DNA from: Entoloma clypeatum
Taxonomy: Eukaryota > Basidiomycota > Agaricomycetes > Agaricales > Entolomataceae
Direction: 5' to 3'
NCBI GenBank assembly: GCA_963565915.1
Contig: OY751490.1
Location: 1,488,001 to 1,552,000, forward strand
DNA: 64,000 bases
Every line of letters begins with the position of its first letter. Position 1 is the first letter of the stretch. This document shows positions 34,301 to 43,182 of this stretch, piece by piece. The notes beneath the pieces are model-generated. The model did not search any database. It saw only the letters and a program-made list of their open reading frames with translations, and was not told the DNA's origin. A program made the position numbers and the translations under genes.

Positions 34301-34408
34301 TGCAATGGGGCGATGCTGGGCCAGAGCCAGAGGTTGGTTCTGAGCGAGAGGCTGGGCATGACTGGGAAGGGATTCAGCCAGAACTTGCTGACAACGACGA
34401 GGTGGCAT
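31329..34408 (-). pseudogene. hAT-family transposase, interrupted by solo LTR and a nonsense codon
   Basis: Starts at ATG 34408. A BED-type zinc finger region follows (VWEFFEIED, CILCK then, after an intron, WKHLTANH). Next comes the catalytic core start RISFTADLWSSKMWYPY, whose Asp belongs to the hAT triad, then TAHWLG, the second Asp region WTVDDASVNDTFM, CFPHIINI, and the C-terminal dimerisation domain (AVPCECIFSSASETDTK, then RIHPILMEALQILK) with stop at 31329. Several short introns are needed. A solo LTR (33229-33599) splits the frame exactly between YPY and LAITAHW, and an in-frame TGA lies at 33188-33190, after LGRN. The element can no longer encode intact transposase from this copy. 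Confidence 0.83.
33229..33599 (+). repeat. Solo gypsy-type LTR
   Basis: 371 bp, TGTTATGATC...GCCTCAACA, with TSD ATAAG at 33224-33228 and 33600-33604. It resembles the gypsy-1 LTR (same ends, ATCTTATC-rich 5' half, TACATATATAAGTA TATA region, TAGCTTGTTCTCTTGAGAT) but is longer and clearly diverged, so it is a sister family. A solo LTR implies LTR-LTR recombination after insertion. Confidence 0.85.
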
Positions 34409-35915
34409 TTCTGGATGGGGAGGTGATGAAAAATCGTGTACACTGGCTAGGGAGAATACACACTAAGGTCTTTTATCGTTCACAACTATCACGTAATTAC
34501 TTCTAACAGGACTCCATAATCTACCACCCCCTGCAGTGCTAAGGGTGAAGTTGTAAGAAATGACAGATTGATGTACAAAGTGCATACATACCTGCATCCT
34601 GAGTCCCGCAAATTAATCCATCGCACAAGTCCCAACTGCGGCGCTTGGTAGTGATGGGCTCCTCCATTGATCTAGGACTATATCTTCCCTTCACATTGCC
34701 CTTGCTGAATGTTGGTTGGGTACCGAGTTATGAATCTGTTAGATCCATACTGTTGCAAACGGACAAGGCACGCACTTGTTCCTCCCCTATTACCTTTGAT
34801 AAGCGACCTGGGCTTTAAGTTATTGACCTATCAAATGATGAACGGATGGTGGACACACCTGTTGCCAAGATTCCCGAGGGGCGCTCGACGTTCAATCCAC
34901 CTCGTGTGCGTGTGATCGTGAAGCAATGATGTAACAGCAGCGTCGTGTGGGGGATTGAATTCATTGGCGGATATGATCTACCTTGTGGGTGGTGCATTGC
35001 GAACCGACATCGGCAATGCAGTAGCAGCATCCGTGGACAGTTAGTTTCTGTATACTTATTTGAATTAGTAGTTCTATTCCTTTTACTAGACTACATTAGA
35101 TAGTTCTACTATACTAGTGGTAGAGTACTATTGTGCATATGGGGAAGGTGGTGGTACGAGAGCAAGAAGGAAAAATCATGTGCTGGGGTGTCCAGTTGTT
35201 GATACACCACGGAACTCAAACAACGGAATTGGAAGTTGGACTATGTTGACACCGTCCAGTCGGCCTCTTCGTGAGCATCTAGGAGAGCTGTCTTCACTCC
35301 GACCGCCAAGGTGCCAGAAAGCAGTGAAGGCAAGTTCGAGCACCAGTACCTCGGTAGCGATCCAACCACCAGTACAATCACCGCCTCTGCCCATAACCAT
35401 CAACAAACTGGGGAACCGGGTTGCTGGTTGAATAAACAGCAGCCACATGACTCTGGACCTTTCCCTACACCTCTCACCTCCACGAGGCCCTAAACACATA
35501 TTAGATTTAATTGTAAGTATGACTTCCGACCCCCGATTCCATTGTTTGAGTCCCGTGGTGTATCAACAACTGGACACCCCAACACATGATTTTTTCTTCT
35601 TGCTCTCACACCACCACCTACCGACCTCCTCATCCTCAGTAAGTTCTGTAAGATAGGTTTTATTAGTACATGTAATTAGTAAATCATAAGCCCTGATGAG
35701 TACTTGAATTGAAGCGGGGGCAAAGATAAAGCCCCACCCATCGGTGGCACGTCCTGCACAGGCAAATTGACATGTAGCATATGATATGTGCACGCCAGAT
35801 TCATGGACTCCTCGCTCTGAAGGAGTGATGCAAGGGAACTGGGGGCCTATAGAGCGAGGGCTGTTCTTTGTTTTCTACGATTTGAACATCAACCATACCA
35901 TGAAAGCTAATTATC
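34409..35915. other. Region between hAT transposase and Spt5-like starts
   Basis: No convincing coding sequence. It holds the divergent promoter area and a MITE-like inverted repeat (35146-35619). Confidence 0.45.
35146..35619. repeat. MITE-like inverted repeat
   Basis: Arms 35146-35229 and about 35535-35619 are imperfect reverse complements sharing GAGAGCAAGAA, AAATCATGTG and GGGGTGTCCAGTTGTTGATA blocks, about 474 bp end to end. No ORF of note. The outer limits and target duplication are not resolved. Confidence 0.6.
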
Positions 35916-38900
35916 ATGTCCTGTAGGTCATCAATCAAACCCACCAACAGGATGAGTTGTCGCCGGGTATGTCTGTCTTCTTGCTCATGCAACACGCGGG
36001 GGGCTTACAGTCCATTAAACAGATCACAGAAGCTCATAATCCCTTCGTGGATCTCGAGGCTCAAGTCGATGATGCTGATGATGATGATGAGGAGGAGGAG
36101 GATGGTAAGCAACCTGTCCTCTTATTTTGATCCACTTCTGAGGTAGCTCTAGGTTTTATCAATGACCAGGAGGATAATCACCCTGAGGGTATTCGGTGGT
36201 GGAACGATTATCAGGCCGGTGGACTGGACGAGCCACAGGATGAGCCAGAGGATGATATTGATTGGGACATGGTCCATGAACATGCACGCTACCGCGCCAC
36301 CAGCGCGCGGTGCCAATGCCCCATGACTGCATACAACGACGAGGCGTCTGGCGGAATTTTACCACACAATCTACTGTGTCAACCTCAAACGTCAGACAAA
36401 CCTATTTGGCAGCTCCAATGCTGGGTAAGTCTCCATTCATCTCGTTTGTGGTAAGTCTCAAGGATATCCCAGCCTGGATTTGAAGAAGAAGTTGTCTACA
36501 CGCTCTTCCAGCTAGTCAAGGACAGGGCGATGCCAGACGTTCTATCAGTGGCCTATACCCATGGACCTCTCCAAGGGTCGGTTTTCATTGAGGCCAACAT
36601 GAACCCAAACCTCCATAGCTTCCTGCGCCACATCCCTGGGGTCATGAAGAGAGGAAACCTGTTGGTATCACAAGACCAGCTAGCAACACCTATCGTCAAG
36701 TTTGTTCCACTGGAAGATCGACCAGCGACACTCCGTCTTCCTCAGGATCGGGAACTATGGCTCAGGATCGGACAGTGGGTGCGGGTCTTAAGAGGTGCCT
36801 ACAAAGGTGACCTTGGGTACATCAACAAGTTAATGCCATGGGGTGGCATACAACTCCTCCTGGTGCCTCGCCTCCAGCTTTCGACCCCTCTCTCATGAAG
36901 AAAACGGGGCAAGCGGCCAAGCTCCACTCCTCCTCCTCCCCAGGCTCTTTTCACCTCTGTCATTGAAAAGATCTTCGGCATCCCACTGACTCCAAAAGGG
37001 AATGATACTTTCTTTTGCAATGGGTGCACTTTCGAACACGGCCTGCTGATACATGTCATCTGAGGCTGTCTCCATCTCCACTGAATTGCATGCCCTTTTC
37101 CTCCTCAGCCCGCACCTGGGGATCCAACACCTGATGGGCGAGGAGTTTCCCATCCTGCTTGAATGGGCGTTCTTTCCTGGAGAGTCGGTCAAAATTGTTG
37201 AAGGTTCGCACAATGGGGAATTTGGCCAGGTCAAACTTGCTCAACCAGACTTTGTTGAGGTCGAAGTCGCTGAAATGGGGGGTGAGGTTTTGAAACTTCC
37301 ATGGTACCACGTCTGCAAATCCATCAGTATTGGCGATTTTGTCAGAGTTGTCGGAGGCATGCATAGAGGCCGAATGGGATTTGTAGAGTGGGTAGACTAC
37401 ATTGACATCTGGATCCTTGAAAAAGGTGGTGACGACACCCGTCCTGCTATGGAGGTACAGCACTTCTTTTCAGGGAAGAAACATTCATCTTCTAACTTCT
37501 TTCTTAGTCATTCATCGTTCACAAAAACAGCGCCTCAATCACAGAACCTGTAAGGGCGACCTTACGATCCAAGACTCGAACTCAGATACTTGCAAGGGAG
37601 ATCCGAAGTTTAGATTGAGCAGTCTGATAAGTAATACAACACACACCTTGCAAGGGAGATCCGAAGAGAAAGTTCTAAGGATTCCCCTGCAAGCTAGCGA
37701 GATAAATAGTAAAATGAGATATGAAATAAGAGATAAAACGAGATGCATGAATGATGAGCAATGATCGGGAGTAGCGATGAAGGATGAATGGAAACAAGAT
37801 GAATGATAGTACCTGCGATCCGACGTGCGGAGTAGCGGATGGGGGCGGAGTCGTCAGATGCGGAGAGGCGGATAAGATGTCAGAGACAGCGGATACGATC
37901 GGAGGACGTCGGAGATGGTGGAATAGAAAGGAAAGGAAGAAAGGAAAGGAAAAGTGAAAAGTGAAAGTGGTTGCCCTTACATCACCCCCCCTTCAAGGCA
38001 CGGCGTCTCGATGTGTCAGGCAAAAGAAAGGAAAAGTGAAAAGTGAAAGTGGTTGCCCTTACAGAACTGCCCATACTGCACGCTGTGTTGCTGCCCTCTT
38101 CGGATGATTTGGCACTTTCAGCGGTGTTGAAGAAGCGGCATCAAGTCCCTTGGCGGGGGGTCAAGGTCATGGTTATCAAGCGTGGACACCAGTGTAAAGG
38201 CCAGCCCGCGGTCATTGAGAATGTTCTGCCCAATCAAGATACAGTGAGCGGCCTCAGGATTGAAGTCCGTTTCATGAACTATGATCCAAATGCGCTGTTC
38301 CCGAAGGTGATCTTCAATTATGATGTGGTTGAATTTGAGTATGAGTTTCATCCAATATACATTCATCCTCTGATGCTAATTAATGATCCTTACTTTCAGC
38401 ACCAAGCAAGAGCTATTCGAGTTCCAGTACCCACAAAGTCGCCTCTTCGACCCACTTTTCTGTGACCCACTTCCACGCGCCCGGCCCCCCCCCCACCCAT
38501 CTTAATTGCGAGCACCCCCATGCCTGAGCCTGGAGGCTCATCGTCCACCCCAGTTTGGGATCCATTGTCGTGGACTCCAGGTCGCTACTCCCGCCCCACA
38601 ACACCCTCCACATCCGCGCCCACTCCTGATCATGATCTTCTTGATCCATGTTTCTTGGGTGTCAAAGTACAGGTGAAGGTTACTGGCGGCCAGTTCAACC
38701 TGTCGCGGGTCTATGTTTCCAGCACCATGCATGACAGACAGCCAAAAATTATTTACATGGCGAATCGAAGGATGCACATTTTGGACCCAGATTGGGTTTC
38801 TATCATCCATCCGAATGTGAAGCAGACTGATGCTCTGCTTGTCATTCTCAAGGGGGATCATCAGGGTAGGTTTGCTCTTCGAATTTGTTATAGTCGCTGT

Positions 38901-39080
38901 GGCTCTGAGGAAGCAGCTCTCATTGAAATCATCGATCACGTTGAAGGTGCAAGTTCAGCCTGGACAGGATTTGAGGTGCGGCTGCCTGCAGACCACCTTG
39001 CAATTGTCTTCGAAACGAAGGAAGAGAAATGGCGGCATGAGGAGTGCATGGTAGATTGTCAAAAGCGGGCTTGCAACTGA
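35916..39080 (+). pseudogene. Spt5-like (NGN plus KOW) gene carried by inner hAT, damaged
   Basis: Begins at ATG 35916. An acidic segment (VDDADDDDEEEED, exon 2) and a Trp/Asp-rich exon follow. An NGN-like domain comes next (EEEVVYTLFQLVKDRAMPDV, AYTHGPLQGSVFIEA), then repeated KOW-type motifs: IGQWVRVLRGAYKGDLGYI, PGESVKIVEGSHNGEFGQV, IGDFVRVVGGMHRGRMGFV and VKVMVIKRGHQCKGQPAVI. The stop is at 39078-39080. Spt5 is the conserved elongation factor that clamps RNA polymerase II. Damage includes TGA 36896-36898 in a basic linker (probably former CGA), a frame break near 37050, and an LTR remnant (37549-38063) at an intron-exon junction. Exon structure is partly inferred, and a function other than Pol II elongation is possible. 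Confidence 0.72.
37549..38063 (-). mobile_element. Internally deleted LTR-retrotransposon remnant
   Basis: Termini TGTAAGGGC at 37549 and GCCCTTACA at 38063. The flanks GAACC (37544-37548) and GAACT (38064-38068) look like a 5-bp duplication with one change. On the minus strand a purine tract ending GGGGGGGTGA precedes an LTR spanning 37549-37981. The outer about 35 bp of LTR (GTGAAAAGTGAAAGTGGTTGC) is repeated at the far end, as expected if most of the 5' LTR and interior were deleted. Confidence 0.6.
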
Positions 39081-39479
39081 TATTTTTTTACTATTGTTTT
39101 ATTTTGATAAGAATTCCTCCCCCGCCCTACCTACATACATCATTATCGTCATGCTTAGGGCATTTTATATGACATATTTACACTTGAATCATATTGCTTG
39201 CTTGCAGAAAGAAGTCTCAGAGACGCATGAGTGTTTTGTTTGAATTTGTGTTTGTTGTGTTTACGAGGCACCGGCTCAAGCTGGCAGCCAAACCGAAACT
39301 GCTTACAACCGCGGCTTTGGAAGTCATGGCTTCAGAACATCATGGTTTGGCTCGGTTTCGGCTCTGTGCAGTGCGGTTTCGGCTCAGAGCCGACTGGAGT
39401 CGGAACCGCAGCAACACTACCGAGCACGCTTGGCAATTGCCAAAACTCAAACCATAAGTTGACTGCCAAACCTTCCCAC
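39081..39479. other. 3' flank of Spt5-like gene and right end of inner hAT
   Basis: No gene. It contains subterminal CGGTTTCGGCTC/GAGCCGA repeats leading to the TIR end at 39419. Confidence 0.5.
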
Positions 39480-39499
39480 ACTCTTTATTCCCCCCACCT

Positions 39500-40560
39500 C
39501 CACTCCATCTGGCCACCACTGGCCCCTTCAAGCACCCAACGGCCCTCTCTAATGCCCAATGGCCCATCCTCGCGCCCAACGCCCTCCTCTGGTGCCCTAC
39601 GACCCCAACTGATGACCAACGGCCTCCCTTTGCGCCCAACGCCTTGCTCTAGTGCCCAATGTCCCATCCTCATGCCCAACGGCCTCCACTCATGCCCAAC
39701 GGCCTCCCTTTGTGCCCCCTCAAGCACCCAACACCCCCCTCTAGCACGCAACATCCCATTCTCATGCCTAATGGCCCCCACTTGCCCACAACAGGCCCCT
39801 TTGCACCCAACAGCCCACTCTCACATCCAACAACCCCTACTGGCATCCAACGGCCTCCTTTCGCCCCCAATGGCATCCCTCACCCGTCTCTCGTGCCCAA
39901 CAACACCCACTCGCCCCCAATGCCCTCCCTTCACCCCCAACGGCCCCCTCAAGCACTCAACACTCCCCTCTAGTGCACAACGTCCCGTCCTCGTGCCCAA
40001 TGGCCTCCCTTTGCGTTGAACGGCCCACTCTCATGTCCAACAACCCCTACTTGCGTCCAACGGCCTCCTTTCACCCCCAATGGTGTCTCTTACCCGTCTC
40101 TTGTGCCCAACAACCCCAACTGATGACCAACAGCCTCTCTTCATGCCTAACAGCCCCCACTCATGCCTAACGGCCCCCACTCATGCCTAACGGCCCCCAC
40201 TCATGCCTAACGGCCCCCACTCGCGCCCAACGGCCCACTCTCACATCCAACAACCCCTACTAGTGTCCAACAGCCTCCTTTCGCCCCCAATGGCATCTCT
40301 CGCCCGTCTCTCGTGCCTGAAAGCCATCTTTCATGCCCAACCGCCTCGACTCACGCCCAACAGTCCCCACTCATCCCCAATGCCCGTCTCTCATGCCGAA
40401 TGGCCCCCCAACTCATGTCCAATGACCTGCACTCAAACACCCAACGCCCAATGCCGTTCACACGTGTCCAATCGCCCCTCTCTCCTGTCCAACAGGACCT
40501 GCAGCTGTGCCCAATGGCCTCACTCGTGCTCAATGCCATCCATGCACGCATGAATCATGG
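39500..40560 (+). repeat. C-rich minisatellite
   Basis: Imperfect tandem repeats built on a roughly 20-bp unit CGGCCCCCACTCATGCCTAA and longer CCCAACGGCCTCC variants. The cleanest head-to-tail copies are near 40150-40210. It translates to low-complexity ORFs in several frames, which I do not regard as genes. It lies within the outer hAT, right of the inner one. Confidence 0.85.
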
Positions 40561-41153
40561 GGCTGGGGAGTGGGACAGACATGGGTTTTTTTTTTTGTAT
40601 CTACTGTAGTTAGTTAGACCAGTCTTGTTCTATAATTTAAGATTGGTGAGACTAGTGGGACCAGTCTCCCATTGGTCTTGTCTTATTTTCTGTCATTTCC
40701 ATATGAGTGAGAGAGTAGTTTCCATAGACTGACTTCTATGTCAATAGCTCAGATGACCTCTTGCTTTGTTTCAAGGTTACTGGTTTAGACCGGGTTAAAC
40801 CGGTTAAACCTGGTTAATTTTTTTTTCCAAAAGTGATCAACTTAAACCAAAGTATAATTGATTAAAGGCTTTAAAACAAAAGACCATTATGAGCGAACTG
40901 CATTAACCATTATGCGAAGCTCCTCTAATAATAATTTTAACTGTTTTTCGTTGAAATGTATGAATGTGAAACAGAAGAAAAATTAAAAAAAAATTTCTTT
41001 CAATTAACCCCTTTAATTTTTTTAAATATTATTTAAAAATCAGTGGTATGTCTGAATCTGATTAACTCAAACCAGTTGATTAACCAAACCACTGGTTTGG
41101 TTTGGTCTGGTTAGTGGTTAATTTTGTTTTTTAAACTGGACTTTCGAACACTA
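40561..41153. other. Right non-coding arm of outer hAT
   Basis: A/T-rich, with GGTTTAACC/GGTTAA motifs that mirror the left arm. No gene seen. Confidence 0.5.
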
Positions 41154-41161
41154 TCTGCTTC

Positions 41162-41460
41162 AGTAGATGAATGTACAATGGTTTTTTGTAGATGACAAGT
41201 CCAGCCTACAGAAGCACCTGCAAGTTTCAGGAAAAGCCGGTGCAGCTTTGATGTTTAATTTTGTCGGATGCCCAGTCAGAATCCATGTAGGCATATCAGC
41301 CCACATTTTGATCACCGGAATATGTCAGTCAGTAATCAGAAGTGCCCACGGGATAGCAGATTATATACTTCATTTTATCAATGTGTTCCTTGGTAGGATT
41401 TGCCAAGAATTGTGATAACATAATCATGGCAACGGCAATGTCACCCTGGTATGAAACGGA
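41162..41460 (-). pseudogene. copia-B RNase H fragment, 5' part
   Basis: Minus-strand continuation of the fragment at 29504-29836: VSYQGDIAVAMIMLSQFLANP followed by KEHIDKMKYI, and near the hAT junction SSTEAE. Frameshifts are present. It ends where gypsy-2A sequence begins, so copia-B is 5'-truncated. Confidence 0.7.
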
Positions 41461-41515
41461 ACTCAAACCACAGGACAGTGACCAGATGCTCAAGGAGGGA
41501 CTATTCTTGAAGTGA

Positions 41516-42653
41516 TTGGAATCAGAAGATGTGGTACAAATGGAGATGTTCACAGAAGAACAATTCTTTGAAGGGGGTGAAACATCTGATTCCATCAAGA
41601 TTGGAAATGTCACAACCATTGAAAACCCATGGATCACATGCATCAAGGCTTTGAACCACATGGAGACAGAAGTAGCCCAGGGTCTGAAGAAGAATCCTCA
41701 TTGGTATCAACAGGAAAACGGCATTATCTATGCAGGAGAACGAGTTTATGTTCCACCAGACCCACAATTGTGTCAAGAGCTGATGTTTGAATTACATGAT
41801 GCACCAGTGGCTGGACATCCAGGACAGTATTGGACACATGAACTCCTCATTCACATCTATTGGTGGCCCACCATCCTGCATGATGTGAAGAAGTATGTGA
41901 AGGGTTGCAACACCTGTCAATGCAACAAGATGAACAGACAGAAGCAACATGCTCCTCTACATCCCCATGCAGCACCGACTCATCCATGGGAAGACATAGG
42001 GATTGACAACATAGGACCAATACCAGAATCTGATGGGAAGAATGCAATTCTGGTCATCACAGACAGACATTCAAAGATGCTTCAACACCAATCTGGCTGC
42101 CAACGACTTCTTGAAAAAACTCAAACAGGCACATGAAGAAGCCAATGCAGCGCTAAAACAGGCATGGGATCAGATGAAGAAGACAGTTGACACACCGCGA
42201 ACTCTGTCTCAGAACTATTGCATTGGAGACAAGGTGTGGCTGGAAGGAACTAACATTAGGACCAATCGCCCCTCGAAGAAACTTGATGCACTCCGGCATG
42301 GACCATTCAAAGTCCTGGAGAAGAAAGGGGCCAGTGCATACCTTCTTGATCTCCCAAAAACCTGGAAGATGATCCACCCTGTGTTCAATGAGTCTCTGTT
42401 GTTACTATATGAAACACCAAAGTACGCCATCCAGAAGAAGCCAGCCCCTGATCTGATCATTGTTGAGGGACGAGAAGAATACCATGTTTCTACGATCCTG
42501 GACTCTCGGAAGTTCCACGGAAAGATCCAGTACCTTGTCCAGTGGGAAGGGTATGGCCCAGAAGAGAATACATGGGAACCTTGGGCTAACATTCAGAACG
42601 CTCAAGAATTGATCCGTGATTTCCATCCACAAAATCCGTCTCACCCACGATGA
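41516..42653 (+). pseudogene. gypsy-2A integrase/chromodomain fragment
   Basis: The integrase H2C2 zinc finger is present (HDAPVAGHPGQ, IYWWPTILHDVKKYVKGCNTCQ), followed by the core start PWEDIGIDNIGPIP and VITDRHSKM. After about 42080 the frame shifts and most of the catalytic core is missing; the text resumes at AANDFLKKLKQAHEEA. The chromodomain is intact ([35 protein letters not shown]), ending at TGA 42651-42653. The deletion removes part of the D-D-E core, so the enzyme cannot work. Confidence 0.85.
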
Positions 42654-42776
42654 AAGCCTCATACCAAAGTCCATCACCCCATCAACCTCATCAGTCAACT
42701 ATTCCACTGAGTTCCCTGCTCTAGTCTTCTGCCCAACACGCCTTTCTTCCTCTACCTCTCAAACACCCTCACCACC

Positions 42777-43140
42777 ATGTCAAACATTACCACCACTTCC
42801 ACCTCCACCACCAACATCAACCCTGCCGTCGCCACCCTCATGTCTGAAGCGCTCTCCATGAGAGACCAAATCCACACACTCAAAACCTTGCCAACATCCT
42901 GAATCGGCAAATGTACATACACCTTCACACTCTATCTGACCTCCCCATCACCCCAAATCAAGAGGAGAAACAAATCCTCAAAAGTTATACCAACACCCTC
43001 GCTGTCGAAAACCAGCGCATTCACCTGGCCATCTGAGGCCTTAACCTCACTGTCGGCATCAATGAGGAATTGATACAGGACTGGGGTGTCAAGACAAATC
43101 TTAACTGGTCTAACCCCAACAATGGGGACAATATCATTTT
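42777..43140 (+). pseudogene. Small ORF downstream of gypsy-2A chromodomain
   Basis: Starts MSNITTTSTSTTNINPAVAT and continues LMSEALSMRDQIHTLKT. A deletion of about 4 nt then shifts the frame. The downstream part (QEEKQILKSYTNTLAVENQR, INEELIQDWGV) is readable in another frame, with a TGA at 43034-43036 probably from CGA. The same ORF follows the chromodomain in the second gypsy-2 copy (63340-63640, minus), so it is a conserved part of this family. Function unknown. Confidence 0.6.
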
Positions 43141-43182
43141 CACTTTTACTCATCGGCCCGGCTTGGCGCCCTCTTACATATA

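Larger units (their letters stand above)
31057..39419. mobile_element. Inner hAT element carrying transposase and Spt5-like gene
   Basis: Terminal repeats begin TAGTGTTGCTGC at 31057 and end with the reverse complement at 39419. They are bordered by an 8-bp duplication CCAAGCAC (31049-31056) and CCGAGCAC (39420-39427), differing at one base. It contains a hAT transposase (-), a Spt5-like gene (+) with divergent starts separated by about 1.5 kb, a solo gypsy LTR and an LTR remnant. The size without these insertions is about 7.5 kb. Confidence 0.78.
29837..41153. mobile_element. Outer hAT-type element with nested inner hAT
   Basis: Ends TAGTGTTCGAAAGT at 29837 and its reverse complement ending at 41153, flanked by an 8-bp duplication TCTGCTTC (29829-29836 and 41154-41161). 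An 8-bp TSD and TAG...CTA ends are the hAT signature. The element sits inside the RNase H region of copia-B. Outside the inner hAT it contains only A/T-rich sequence rich in GGTTTGGTTAA-like motifs and a minisatellite, so it appears non-autonomous. Confidence 0.8.

Noticed and set aside
39231..40609. Long Pro/Ser-rich ORFs in several frames
   Set aside because: They are translations of the C-rich minisatellite, with no start context or conserved domain.
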